A stretch of DNA of 64,000 bases from Lutibacter citreus (GTDB lineage Bacteria > Bacteroidota > Bacteroidia > Flavobacteriales > Flavobacteriaceae): the NCBI RefSeq assembly GCF_003260195.1, contig NZ_QEIH01000002.1, positions 310,001 through 374,000 of the forward strand. The letters run 5' to 3'. Within the stretch, counting starts at the first letter, position 1, and each line of letters opens with the position of its first letter. Positions 54,557 through 63,708 of the stretch are shown one piece after another. Both the position numbers and the translations under genes were made by a program. The notes under the pieces are model-generated. The model saw nothing but the letters and a program-made list of their open reading frames with translations. It was not told the DNA's origin and did not search any database.

Positions 54557-55435
54557 TTAAATGGTATCTAAATCAATTTGGGCAAGTTCTAACACATGCG
54601 TTGCTCTGGTAACAATTGGCGCATCAATCATTTTACCATCAATAGCAAAAACACCAATGCCTAATTTTTTATTTTTCTTAAATTCTTTAATAATTCTATA
54701 TGCTTTTCTAATTTCAGGATCTGTTGGCATATAAATTTCATGAATAATATCTATTTGCCTTGGGTTGATTACGGCTTTACCGGTAAAGCCAATTTGTTTG
54801 GCATATTCAGTTTCTAAACGGAGACCTTCTTCATCATTTACATCAACAAAAACAGTATCAATCACATCAATTTTATTTGCTTTTGCAGCCATTACAATCA
54901 TTTTCCTCGCAAAATCAATTCCAGAGCCATCTTTAGTACTTTTAATATTCATATCAGCAGTTAAATCCTGTCCACCAATAGTAATTGCATCAACACGTTT
55001 AGAAAATTTAGCAATATCAAAAACGTTTTGAACACCTAAAGCAGTTTCTATCATTAAATGAAGCGTCATTTTATTATGAGGTAAACCATGTTTATCTTCA
55101 ATGGATTCAATAATCTTGATAAGATTTGTTAATTCCTCAACAGATTCTGTTTTTGGAAAACGAATAGCATCTGGTTGAAGAGGAACAATTTCTTCTAAAT
55201 CTTCCAATCCAAAAGGAGTATCAATATGGTTAACTCTTACACAAATTTCTGCATTATAATAATCAATAGATTTAATCATATTTCTAACTAAAATACGAGC
55301 AGCATCTTTTTGATTTAAAGCCACAGCATCCTCTAAGTCTAGTAACAAACTATCGGCGCCATAAATTCCTCCTTGTTGCAACATAGCTGGATTATTTCCA
55401 GGAATGTAAAGCATGGTTCTTCTTTTTTTCTTCAC
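54557..55435 (-). CDS. citE: Citrate lyase beta subunit CitE
   Basis: 292 residues. RRTMLYIPGNNPAMLQQGG, DSLLLDLEDAVALNQKD, AIRFPKTES and HLMIETALGVQNVF are the HpcH/HpaI-aldolase-type CitE blocks, with the Mg2+-binding Glu and Asp in LEDAV. It cleaves citryl-ACP to acetyl-ACP and oxaloacetate. It lies between citD and citF. Because citD and citF accompany it, this is a true citrate lyase subunit and not a stand-alone CitE-like malyl-CoA lyase. Confidence 0.97.
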   Translation of the reverse strand: MKKKRRTMLYIPGNNPAMLQQGGIYGADSLLLDLEDAVALNQKDAARILVRNMIKSIDYYNAEICVRVNHIDTPFGLEDLEEIVPLQPDAIRFPKTESVEELTNLIKIIESIEDKHGLPHNKMTLHLMIETALGVQNVFDIAKFSKRVDAITIGGQDLTADMNIKSTKDGSGIDFARKMIVMAAKANKIDVIDTVFVDVNDEEGLRLETEYAKQIGFTGKAVINPRQIDIIHEIYMPTDPEIRKAYRIIKEFKKNKKLGIGVFAIDGKMIDAPIVTRATHVLELAQIDLDTI

Positions 55436-55477
55436 AAGTTATTTATTTTAAAAATTACGTTGTTTTCAAGATATTAA

Positions 55478-55768
55478 TTAGTGCATTGTGGCCTTTTGAA
55501 TATTACAAGCTCGTTTAATTGCTGTTTCTAAACGTGCATTAATTGTTAATTCTAAAGCACCTTTATCTTTGGCAATTAAATGAATATCAGATATATTATA
55601 ACTATCTAATTTAGATGTGATTAAAGCTTTTATAGTGTCGCCATATTCTAGCATAACAGATGAATCTATATCTATATTTCTACCCGAATTTGGTTCAACA
55701 GGTTCAATTAAAATAATAATATCACTTGATTCAAAAGAACCTGATTGAGATTTTTTAAGTATTTCCAT
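55478..55768 (-). CDS. citD: Citrate lyase acyl carrier protein CitD (gamma subunit)
   Basis: 96 residues. GSFESSD places a Ser at residue 14, the position that carries the phosphoribosyl-dephospho-CoA arm in known CitD (GTLESGD in E. coli). KDKGALELTINARLETAI is the C-terminal family signature. It is the swinging carrier of the citrate lyase complex and the first gene of the operon, with a strong flavobacterial promoter upstream. Confidence 0.95.
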   Translation of the reverse strand: MEILKKSQSGSFESSDIIILIEPVEPNSGRNIDIDSSVMLEYGDTIKALITSKLDSYNISDIHLIAKDKGALELTINARLETAIKRACNIQKATMH

Positions 55769-55807
55769 TTAAATAAAATTTTCCAAAAAATGTTCATACA
55801 TTTTAAA

Positions 55808-55838
55808 CAAAATTAGGTTGTTGTTTTTTCTCTTACAA
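55808..55838 (-). promoter_or_regulatory. Promoter of the citrate lyase operon
   Basis: On the minus strand TTG (55838-55836), a 20-base spacer and TAATTTTG (55815-55808) match the flavobacterial consensus. The leader to citD is about 35 bases. No clear palindromic operator was seen. Confidence 0.65.
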
Positions 55839-56020
55839 GTTAAAATGCCAATAATTGATTCCATATTTTTTACTTCTTCACAATTTATTTTGAATATAAT
55901 TTAGTTGAAATGGTGAATTTATAATTAAGAGAATAGTTAAAGACGAAGTTATTAAGATAAATGAGTCTATTTTATGGTTTTTTTAAACTTAAAATAATAT
56001 TATTTAAGGAATAGAAAATG

Positions 56021-56028
56021 TACTTTTG
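56021..56028 (+). promoter_or_regulatory. -7 element of the Nudix gene
   Basis: TACTTTTG fits TAnnTTTG, 40 bases before the ATG. No -33 TTG is at the usual distance. The rest of the roughly 300-base divergent gap is AT-rich with only the citD promoter on the other strand. Confidence 0.45.
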
Positions 56029-56068
56029 GTAAACTTTTTACCAACCAATTAAAGTATTTTAATTTTTT

Positions 56069-56650
56069 ATGAAGAATCCTAAAGTAAAAATTAATAGTAT
56101 TAAAAACCTTTCTCATGATTGGTACAAACTAGATAAAGTAGATTTTGATTACCAAACCAAAGATGGAAATTGGCAAAATCAAAGTCGCGAAGTTTATGAT
56201 AGAGGAGATGGAGCTTGTATTTTGTTATATAATCCTTCAGAAAAAAAAGTAATTCTTACCAAACAATTTAGAATGCCATCTTATTTAAACGAAAATGAAG
56301 ATGGAATGATGATTGAAGTTTGTGCAGGTTTATTAGATAAAGACGATCCAATTACTTGTATTAAAAAAGAAGCTGAAGAAGAAGTAGGGTATAAAATTTC
56401 TGAACCTAAAAAAGTATTTGAAATATATTCAACACCAGGAGCTGTTACTGAAAAAGTTCATTATTTTATTGCTGAATATTCAAGTGATATGAAAATTAGT
56501 GAAGGTGGTGGTTTAGAAGAAGAAACTGAAGAAATTGAAGTATTAGAAATGGATTTTATTAAAGCAATTGAAATGGTTTCAACGGGTGAAATTTGTGATG
56601 CTAAAACAGTTATTTTACTACAATATGCACAAATTAATAATTTATTATAA
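56069..56650 (+). CDS. Nudix hydrolase (NudK/ADP-sugar pyrophosphatase-like)
   Basis: 193 residues. The Nudix box starts at CAGLLDKDDP and ends KKEAEEEVGYKI, matching G-x5-E-x7-REUxEExGU with two conservative changes (Asp for the first Glu, Lys for Arg). The preceding VILTKQFRMPSYL is typical of the GDP-mannose/ADP-ribose pyrophosphatase subgroup. It hydrolyses a nucleoside diphosphate linked to another moiety; the substrate is not certain. It is a single gene. Confidence 0.9.
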   Translation: MKNPKVKINSIKNLSHDWYKLDKVDFDYQTKDGNWQNQSREVYDRGDGACILLYNPSEKKVILTKQFRMPSYLNENEDGMMIEVCAGLLDKDDPITCIKKEAEEEVGYKISEPKKVFEIYSTPGAVTEKVHYFIAEYSSDMKISEGGGLEEETEEIEVLEMDFIKAIEMVSTGEICDAKTVILLQYAQINNLL

Positions 56651-56749
56651 TAATTTTAAGTTAACTAAAATAAGTTAAAATATTAAAAATCAATAATATA
56701 ATATTTTTTGAATGTTAAAAAACGTTAATTATTTCTAAAATTAGTTCTT

Positions 56750-56773
56750 TTAGTTCGGTAATTACCGAACTAA
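56750..56773. promoter_or_regulatory. Perfect 24-bp palindromic operator of the GbsR-type gene
   Basis: Arms TTAGTTCGGTAA and TTACCGAACTAA form an uninterrupted perfect palindrome. It ends three bases before the -7 element TATATTTG (56777-56784), so a bound protein would block RNA polymerase. Autorepression by the downstream regulator is the simplest reading. Confidence 0.8.
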
Positions 56774-56776
56774 TCA

Positions 56777-56784
56777 TATATTTG
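56777..56784 (+). promoter_or_regulatory. -7 element of the GbsR-type regulator gene
   Basis: TATATTTG (TAnnTTTG consensus), 17 bases before the ATG at 56802. The -33 region lies within the palindrome 56750-56773. Confidence 0.6.
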
Positions 56785-56801
56785 CATAAAATATATTACA
56801 A

Positions 56802-57317
56802 ATGAATAAGGAATTTGAACAAAAAAGAAAGGAGTTAATTGAGAAGTTGGGAGTGTTTTTAGAAGAACATGATCAATTTGCACCATTAGCTGCACGTATT
56901 CTTGCTACTACCATTTTATATGGTAAAAGAGGAGTTACTTTTGATCAATTAGTTTCTAATTTATGTGCAAGTAAAAGTACTATTTCTACACATTTAACTA
57001 ATCTTCAAAGTCAAAAGGAAATTAGTTATTTTACAAAACCAGGTGATAGAAAAAAATATTTTAAAGTAAATAAAAATAGACTTCTTAATAAAATTGATGA
57101 CACAATTGCAATGTGGAATAGACAAAAGGATATACATAAAGAAGTACGTGATTATAAAAATGCTTTTAATAATTTAGAAGATACTTGTAAAGATTCTCTG
57201 TTTGACTGCCATTTTCATGATGAATATATTGTCTTTTTTGATCAAGCTCAAGCTGCTATTTCAGTGTTAAGAGAAAAAATATTATCAAAAATAGAAATAG
57301 AAAACAAAAATAATTAA
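56802..57317 (+). CDS. GbsR/MarR family transcriptional regulator
   Basis: 171 residues. A winged helix-turn-helix lies at about residues 20-85 (LAARILATTILYGKRGVTFDQL, then CASKSTISTHLTNLQSQKEISYF), followed by a helical dimerisation region. It most likely binds the palindrome in its own promoter. The RND efflux operon starts 83 bases downstream on the same strand, so it may be part of the operon or a local repressor of it. Two Cys in the second half (EDTCKDSLFDCHFH) might sense oxidants or metals; that is speculation. Confidence 0.88.
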   Translation: MNKEFEQKRKELIEKLGVFLEEHDQFAPLAARILATTILYGKRGVTFDQLVSNLCASKSTISTHLTNLQSQKEISYFTKPGDRKKYFKVNKNRLLNKIDDTIAMWNRQKDIHKEVRDYKNAFNNLEDTCKDSLFDCHFHDEYIVFFDQAQAAISVLREKILSKIEIENKNN

Positions 57318-57354
57318 GCCTAGTCTTAAATATTAAGACATAAATCAATCTCAT

Positions 57355-57376
57355 TAACTAAGCGATTGCTTAGTTA
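57355..57376. promoter_or_regulatory. TetR-type operator in front of the efflux operon
   Basis: Arms TAACTAAGC and GCTTAGTTA around GATT form a 22-base palindrome, 25 bases before the ATG of the adaptor gene. Closely similar palindromes lie in front of the TetR-type gene at 63636-63655 and 63671-63686. Confidence 0.75.
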
Positions 57377-57400
57377 TATTAACTAAAAACAACTAAAATT

Positions 57401-58564
57401 ATGAATACTAAAAAACAATTTATAGTAAAATTATTAATCTTAAGTATAGCCATTGTAATGGTTTCTTGTGGTAATGAAGAAATAAAAGCTCCACAGCACC
57501 AATTAATGTCTTTCAATGTAAATTCTGCCGAAAAAAATGACGTAGTAGTTTACAATGAGTATGCTGCAAATATAGAAGGAGAGCAAAATATTGAAATTAG
57601 AGCAAAAGTAGATGGTTTTGTAGATGAAATTTACATAGATGAAGGGAGTGAAGTTAAAAAAGGACAAATCTTATTTAAATTAAGTGCAGAAACTTTAAAA
57701 CAACAAGCAAACGCTGCAAAAGCTAATATAGCCGTGGCAAAAGCACAAGTTGCAACTGCTCAGGTAGATGTAAATAAAATTAAACCATTGGTTGAAAAAA
57801 ATATTATTAGTTCAGTTCAATTATTAACTGCCCAAAGTAATTTAAATGCAGCAAAGGCTCAATTAAATGCAGCAATAGCAAGTTATATGAACACTAAAGA
57901 AAATTTAGATTACACAATTATTAAAAGTCCTGTTGATGGTATTGTTGGAAGTATTCCATATAGAGTTGGAAGTCTTGTTGGGCGTTCTGAAGCTAAACCA
58001 CTTACTACAGTTTCAAACATTAGTAATGTTTATGCTTATTTTACTTTAAACGAAAAACAATTACTTCAATTTAACAGACAATTAAATGGAAATAGTATTG
58101 AAGCTAAAATTAAAGAATTACCAGCTGTAGAATTAATTCTTTCTGATGGTACTACTTATGAACATAAAGGTAAAATTGAAACTATTAATGGAATGGTAAA
58201 TCCAAGAACTGGTAGTATTAGTTACAGAGCTATTTTTCCTAATCCTTCAAATTTATTAAGAAGTGGAACTAGTGGAAAAGTAAAATTTCCTTCAAATGAA
58301 ACTGAAGCTATTTTGGTTCCTCAAAAAGCAACCTATGAATTACAAGGAAAGAAATTTGTTTATTTAGTGAATAAAGAAAATAAAGTTGAATCTAGAGAAG
58401 TGACTGTAAATCAATCTATAAACAATGATTTTATTGTGAAAAATGGATTGATTGAAGGTGAAACTTTTGTTGTAGAAGGATTAATAAAATTAAAAGATGG
58501 AATGCAAATTAACCCAGTAAGTGAAAAACTATCACAAAGTGGAGTAGCATATTCTAAAAAATAA
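57401..58564 (+). CDS. RND efflux periplasmic adaptor (MFP), lipoprotein
   Basis: 387 residues with a lipoprotein signal ending in MVSCGNEE (lipidated Cys). The lipoyl/barrel-sandwich halves IRAKVDGFVDEIYIDEGSEVKKGQILFKL and DYTIIKSPVDGIVGSIPYRVGS flank an alpha-hairpin (about 95-150). It is the AcrA/MexA-type bridge between the inner-membrane pump and the outer-membrane channel. It is the first gene of the adaptor-pump-channel operon; a TetR-type operator lies just upstream. Confidence 0.95.
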   Translation: MNTKKQFIVKLLILSIAIVMVSCGNEEIKAPQHQLMSFNVNSAEKNDVVVYNEYAANIEGEQNIEIRAKVDGFVDEIYIDEGSEVKKGQILFKLSAETLKQQANAAKANIAVAKAQVATAQVDVNKIKPLVEKNIISSVQLLTAQSNLNAAKAQLNAAIASYMNTKENLDYTIIKSPVDGIVGSIPYRVGSLVGRSEAKPLTTVSNISNVYAYFTLNEKQLLQFNRQLNGNSIEAKIKELPAVELILSDGTTYEHKGKIETINGMVNPRTGSISYRAIFPNPSNLLRSGTSGKVKFPSNETEAILVPQKATYELQGKKFVYLVNKENKVESREVTVNQSINNDFIVKNGLIEGETFVVEGLIKLKDGMQINPVSEKLSQSGVAYSKK

Positions 58565-58594
58565 TTAAAAGCAAAATAAAGAACACAAATTATC

Positions 58595-61500
58595 ATGTTT
58601 AAAACATTTATAGAACGGCCAGTACTTTCTACCGTTATATCCATCCTTATTGTAATTTTGGGAGTCATTGGGCTTACAACATTACCAAGAGAGCAGTTTC
58701 CTGAAATTGCACCTCCAACCGTTCAAATAAGCGCTTCTTATCCAGGAGCAAATGCGGAAACCTTACTAAAAAGTGTAGTTGTACCAATTGAAGAAGCTGT
58801 AAATGGAGTTGAAAATATGACATATATGTCATCAACATCCAGTAACGATGGTACAGCAACAATTAGTGTATATTTTGAACTTGGAACCAATGCAGATATT
58901 GCTGCAGTAAACGTTCAAAACAAAGTTGCAACTATAACAAGTAAGTTACCACAACAAGTTATACAATCTGGTGTTACTACAAAAAAGGTACAAAACAGTG
59001 TTTTGATGTTCTTTTCACTATTATCTGAGAATGAGGATTTTGATGCAACATTTGTTGAGAATTACGCTCATATAAACTTAATTCCAATGATTAAAAGGAT
59101 TAATGGAGTTGGTGATGCAACGGTTTTTGGAGCACGTGATTATTCTATGAGAATTTGGCTGAAGCCAGAAAAAATGGCAGCTTACGGTTTAACTCCACAA
59201 GATGTTGTAAGTGCTTTAAATGATCAGAATTTAGAAGCATCTCCTGGTAAATTTGGAGAGAATTCAAAACAATCTTTTGAATATGTAATACGTTACAAAG
59301 GTAAATTATCTACACAAAAAGAATATGAAAATATTATTATTCGTTCGGAAGGAAATAGTGATTTTTTAAGATTAAAAGATGTAGCAAAAATAGAACTTGG
59401 AGCATTTAGTTATGCAACTAAAAATATTACAAATGGTCATCCTTCTGCTGCAGTTGCAATTTATCAAACATCAGGATCAAATGCACAGGTAATTATACAA
59501 GAAATAGAAAAAACACTTGAAGCAGCAAAAAAAGATTTTCCTAAAGGAATTGATTATGTAATACCTTTTAATACAAACGATTTTTTAATAGCATCTATAG
59601 ATAAAGTAGTTACAACCTTAATTGAAGCATTTTTATTAGTGTTTTTAGTGGTTTTCTTATTCTTACAAGATTTTAGATCAACTTTAATTCCGGCATTGGC
59701 AGTTCCTGTTGCAATTATTGGTACGTTATTTTTCTTAAACCTTTTTGGTTTTTCAATTAATATGCTAACTTTATTTGCATTGGTATTGGCTATTGGTATT
59801 GTGGTAGATGATGCTATTGTGGTTGTAGAAGCCGTGCACGCAAAATTAGATGATGGAGAAAAAAATGCTAAAAAAGCAACTATTTCTGCAATGAGTGAAA
59901 TTACAGGTGCAATTATTTCAATTACATTGGTAATGTCTGCAGTATTTATTCCTGTTTCATTTTTAACCGGACCAACAGGTGCTTTTTATCAGCAATTTGC
60001 TATAACATTGGCTATTGCAATTGTAATTTCAGCTGTAAATGCTCTTACATTAAGTCCTGCTTTAAGTGCGTTATTGTTAAAACCTCACAACCCAAGTGAA
60101 GCACACAAAAAAGGAATTACAAGTCGTTTTTATACTGCTTTTAACACTGGTTTCGATTCAGTTACAAATAGGTATACAAATTCAGTGAAATTTTTGCTTC
60201 GTAAAAAATGGTTAACAGGTTTAATACTTGTAGTATTTATTGCTTTGGCAGGATACTTTTTTAATTCAACAAAAACAGGGTTTATACCTAATGAAGATCA
60301 AGGAATAATTTTTGCCGATATTACGTTACCTCCAGGAAGTACACTAGAAAGAACAAGTGAAGTTGCGGAAAAAGTTGAAGCTATTATTAATGAACTTGAT
60401 GTTGTTAAAGAAAAGATGTTTATTGTTGGTTTTAGTATGTTAAACCGTACTAAAGGAGGTTCAAAAGCTTTTGCTGTAATTAAATTAAAAGATTGGAAAG
60501 AACGTAAAGAAGATCATCAAAAAGTTCAGGCAATTGTTGGACAGCTATTTCAAAAAACAGCAGGAATAAAGGAAGCCAGAATCTTATTTTTTACACCACC
60601 AACAGTTAGAGGGTTTGGTAATTCAGATGGTTTTGAAATGCAATTACAGGATAGATCAAATGGTGAGTTTAATGATTTAATGGAGAAAAGTAATACGTTT
60701 CTTGGTGCGTTAAATAAAAGACCTGAAATTAAATATGCAATTACATCTTTCAACACAGGTTTTCCACAATATGAAATGGAAGTAAATGTTGAAAAAGTAA
60801 AAGAAGCAGGTATATCTGTAACTAGTTTATTCTCTACGTTACAAGGATATTATGGTAGTTGGTATGCAGCAGATTTTAACCGTTTTGGTAAACAATATCG
60901 TGTTATGATTCAGGCAGCTCCAGAAGATAGAGAAACTGAAGAATCTATGAATAATGTGTTTATTAAAAATGCAGCAAATGAATTGGTTTCTGTTAGTCAG
61001 TTTGTAAGTTTAAAAAAAGTAAATGGTCCAGATGTTGTAAATAGATTTAACCTATTTAACGCTGCAACTATTAACGGAAATGTAAATCCAGGTTATAGTA
61101 CAGGTGACGCTATTAAAGCTATTGAAGAAGTGGCCGCTGAAACTTTACCATCAAATTATGGATATGAATTTTCAGGAATGACTAGAGAAGAACAAAATTC
61201 TGGAAGCCAATCAATAATAGTATTTGCTTTAAGTTTAATTTTTGTGTACTTCTTGTTAGCTGCACAATATGAAAGTTATATTTTACCATTTTCTATATTA
61301 TTATCACTTCCAATAGGAATATTTGGAGCCATCTTTTTTGTAAATATGGTTGGTTTAGAAAACAATATTTATTTTCAAGTAGCCTTAATTATGTTAATTG
61401 GTTTATTAGCTAAAAATGCCATTTTAATTGTAGAATTTGCGCTGCAACGTAGAAGACAAGGAATGGATTTAATTGAAGCAGCTACCGAAGGTGCAAAAGC

Positions 61501-61744
61501 ACGTTTACGTCCAATATTAATGACATCATTTGCTTTTATTTTAGGTTTATTACCATTAATGTTTGCAGGTGGAGCAGGAGCAGTTGGTAACAGATCAATT
61601 GGAACAGGTGCAGTTGGAGGAATGTTAATAGGTACTGTATTTGGAGTATTTGTAATACCTGCATTCTTCGTTATTTTCCAAATAATTCAAGAAAAAATTA
61701 CGGGAGCACCAAAACCGTTGAATGAAGATAATTCTGAAAATTAA
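58595..61744 (+). CDS. RND multidrug efflux pump (HAE1, AcrB/MexB-like)
   Basis: 1049 residues, the standard length. FIERPVLSTVISILIVILGVIG is the first helix; porter-domain motifs include PEIAPPTVQISASYPGANAET. Helix 4 has the proton-relay pair in LAIGIVVDDAIVVVEAVHA, and the second half repeats with GLLAKNAILIVEFA. It is a proton-driven trimeric inner-membrane pump exporting hydrophobic drugs, detergents or bile-like compounds. It lies 30 bases after the adaptor gene and 6 bases before the channel gene. Confidence 0.97.
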   Translation: MFKTFIERPVLSTVISILIVILGVIGLTTLPREQFPEIAPPTVQISASYPGANAETLLKSVVVPIEEAVNGVENMTYMSSTSSNDGTATISVYFELGTNADIAAVNVQNKVATITSKLPQQVIQSGVTTKKVQNSVLMFFSLLSENEDFDATFVENYAHINLIPMIKRINGVGDATVFGARDYSMRIWLKPEKMAAYGLTPQDVVSALNDQNLEASPGKFGENSKQSFEYVIRYKGKLSTQKEYENIIIRSEGNSDFLRLKDVAKIELGAFSYATKNITNGHPSAAVAIYQTSGSNAQVIIQEIEKTLEAAKKDFPKGIDYVIPFNTNDFLIASIDKVVTTLIEAFLLVFLVVFLFLQDFRSTLIPALAVPVAIIGTLFFLNLFGFSINMLTLFALVLAIGIVVDDAIVVVEAVHAKLDDGEKNAKKATISAMSEITGAIISITLVMSAVFIPVSFLTGPTGAFYQQFAITLAIAIVISAVNALTLSPALSALLLKPHNPSEAHKKGITSRFYTAFNTGFDSVTNRYTNSVKFLLRKKWLTGLILVVFIALAGYFFNSTKTGFIPNEDQGIIFADITLPPGSTLERTSEVAEKVEAIINELDVVKEKMFIVGFSMLNRTKGGSKAFAVIKLKDWKERKEDHQKVQAIVGQLFQKTAGIKEARILFFTPPTVRGFGNSDGFEMQLQDRSNGEFNDLMEKSNTFLGALNKRPEIKYAITSFNTGFPQYEMEVNVEKVKEAGISVTSLFSTLQGYYGSWYAADFNRFGKQYRVMIQAAPEDRETEESMNNVFIKNAANELVSVSQFVSLKKVNGPDVVNRFNLFNAATINGNVNPGYSTGDAIKAIEEVAAETLPSNYGYEFSGMTREEQNSGSQSIIVFALSLIFVYFLLAAQYESYILPFSILLSLPIGIFGAIFFVNMVGLENNIYFQVALIMLIGLLAKNAILIVEFALQRRRQGMDLIEAATEGAKARLRPILMTSFAFILGLLPLMFAGGAGAVGNRSIGTGAVGGMLIGTVFGVFVIPAFFVIFQIIQEKITGAPKPLNEDNSEN

Positions 61745-61750
61745 TTAAAA

Positions 61751-63148
61751 ATGAAAACACAAAAAATATATAAAATACTTTTATTAGTAAGCTTACCGAT
61801 GCTTTTATCGTCGTGTTTTGCAGCTAAAGAGTATCAAAGACCACAAGAAGTAATATCTTCTGAAGGATTTAGAACTGATGCAATTTCAGTAGATAGTTTA
61901 TCTATGGCTTCTGTTTCTTGGAAAGAAATATTTACAGATAAAATTCTTCAAAAATATATAAATGAAGGCTTAGAAAATAACATTGATAATAGAGTAGCGC
62001 TGCAACAAATAATTGCAGCACAAGCTTACTTTAAACAAGGTAAAGCAGGTTATTTACCTACTTTAAATGGAAGTGGACAATATGGTAATTATGAGTTTTC
62101 TGAAAATGGATCAAGTGCTGCTCTTCCAAATTTTGATCAATACAATTTAGGACTTAATTTATCATGGGAAGCAGATATTTGGGGTAAAATAAGAAGTAAT
62201 AAAAGAGCTTTTGAAGCTAAATATTTACAATCTGTTGCCGCACACCAGGCTATAAAAACAACCTTGGTTTCTCAAATTGCAACGGTATATTATAGATTAC
62301 TTTCACTTGATGAACAAATTAGAATTACAAAAGAAACCATTATAGCCAGAACCAAAGGTTTAGAAACTACAAAAGCTTTAAAAGAAGCTGGAGATGTAAC
62401 CGAAGTTGGTGTAAAACAAACAGAAGCGCAACTTTATACGGCACAAGCTATTTTAGTTGATTTAAATGAAGAAATGCGTTTGTTAGAAAATACAATGGCT
62501 ATTTTATTGGCAAAACCTTCAACAAAAATAGAACGAGGAACTTTTGAAACTCAAAATATTTCTGTGCCATTAACAACAGGTGTTCCTAGTCAATTACTAA
62601 GTAATAGACCAGATGTTATTGCAGCAGAATCTAATTTTATAAATGCTTTTGAATTAACAAATGTTGCAAAAAGTAATTTTTACCCATCTGTTACATTAAG
62701 TGCTTCAGGAGGAATTGAAAGTTTAGAGTTTGATAATTTTTTCGATTCAAATTCATTATTTTCTTCTTTAATTGGAGGTTTAACACAACCAATATTTAAT
62801 GGTCGAAAAATTAAAACTAAATATGAAGTAGCGAAAGCGCAGCAAGAAGAAGCATTACTCCGTTTTAAAGAATCTTTATTACTTGCAAGTAAAGAAGTTT
62901 CAGATGCTATGTATAGTTATAAAGCTGCTTCAGAAAAAATAACAATTAAAGAGAATGAATTTAATGCATATAACACAGCAAGTGATTATTCTAGAGAGTT
63001 ATTAAATAATGGAATGGCAAATTATTTAGAAGTTTTAAATGCTGAAGAAAATGCGTTAAACTCTAAATTAGGATTAATAAATGCAGAATACAGTAAATTA
63101 AAAGCTACCGTAGAGCTATATAAGGCTTTAGGTGGTGGATGGAGATAG
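61751..63148 (+). CDS. Outer-membrane efflux lipoprotein (NodT/OprM family)
   Basis: 465 residues. A lipoprotein signal (LPMLLSSCFAAKEYQRP) is followed by two OEP repeats (about 60-250 and 265-460) with the family patterns NIDNRVALQQIIAAQAYF, NLSWEADIWGKIRSN, LSNRPDVIAAESNF and LTQPIFNGRKIK. It is the TolC-like exit channel of the tripartite pump encoded upstream. It is the last gene of the operon, with a terminator 26 bases after its stop. Confidence 0.95.
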   Translation: MKTQKIYKILLLVSLPMLLSSCFAAKEYQRPQEVISSEGFRTDAISVDSLSMASVSWKEIFTDKILQKYINEGLENNIDNRVALQQIIAAQAYFKQGKAGYLPTLNGSGQYGNYEFSENGSSAALPNFDQYNLGLNLSWEADIWGKIRSNKRAFEAKYLQSVAAHQAIKTTLVSQIATVYYRLLSLDEQIRITKETIIARTKGLETTKALKEAGDVTEVGVKQTEAQLYTAQAILVDLNEEMRLLENTMAILLAKPSTKIERGTFETQNISVPLTTGVPSQLLSNRPDVIAAESNFINAFELTNVAKSNFYPSVTLSASGGIESLEFDNFFDSNSLFSSLIGGLTQPIFNGRKIKTKYEVAKAQQEEALLRFKESLLLASKEVSDAMYSYKAASEKITIKENEFNAYNTASDYSRELLNNGMANYLEVLNAEENALNSKLGLINAEYSKLKATVELYKALGGGWR

Positions 63149-63173
63149 TTTTTTTTAGATTGATTTAACTATT

Positions 63174-63208
63174 GAAAAGGCAAGGAATTAATTTTTCTTG
63201 CCTTTTTT
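63174..63208 (+). terminator. Terminator of the efflux operon
   Basis: Arms AAAAGGCAAG and CTTGCCTTTT around a 12-base loop, followed by further T. Confidence 0.9.
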
Positions 63209-63209
63209 A

Positions 63210-63635
63210 CTTGTATGGGGTTTTATTACTTATTTTTATAAATACTCTTATAAGAGAAGTAGTTTTAGATGACAAAGCATATGCCAATTAACAAGTTTGT
63301 TTTTATGTTATACTGTTTATACTTCTTTAAATTTATTAAAAAATATTAATAAATAATTAAGAATCTACCATATGCACTTATTTTACTCTATTATTTATAT
63401 GTACTGGGTAAATTCATATAAATTTAATTGAGACTACCTAAGATTTAAGTGGAGGTATAATTTTATTCTCACCTGATTTTCTTATAAATTTAAAAGGGAA
63501 GTTGATTATAGCTCAATATGGAAAATATTTTAGAGGTTATTTACCTTTTAATAAAATATTTTATTTTGTGATAAATAATATAAAACAACTGTAAATCAAT
63601 AGTATATAATTAATATTGGGGTGTTTTATACAAAT
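63210..63635. other. Gap before the TetR-type gene without recognised gene
   Basis: About 430 AT-rich bases. One stretch (about 63450-63594) stays open for some 45 codons on the plus strand but has no start codon; it might be gene debris. No repeat copy or RNA gene was recognised. Confidence 0.4.
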
Positions 63636-63686
63636 AACTAAGCGATAGCTTAGAAAAAAGTTGTTTATATCTAAACAATTGCTTAG
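63636..63686. promoter_or_regulatory. Two TetR-type operator sites in the regulator's own promoter
   Basis: Site 1 (63636-63655) has arms CTAAGC and GCTTAG around GATA. Site 2 (63671-63686) reads CTAAACAATTGCTTAG, two bases different from the efflux operator core. Site 2 lies between a TTG (63661) and the -7 element TAGTTTTG (63684-63691), so its occupation should repress the gene. Confidence 0.75.
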
Positions 63687-63691
63687 TTTTG
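63684..63691 (+). promoter_or_regulatory. -7 element of the TetR-type gene
   Basis: TAGTTTTG (TAnnTTTG), with TTG 20 bases upstream (63661-63663) and the ATG 17 bases downstream. Confidence 0.65.
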
Positions 63692-63708
63692 TAGTGTAAT
63701 TAGAAATA

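Noticed and set aside
63450-63594. Open plus-strand stretch ahead of the TetR-type gene
   Set aside because: No start codon and a stop just upstream; could be gene debris, but cannot be supported as a gene or named pseudogene.
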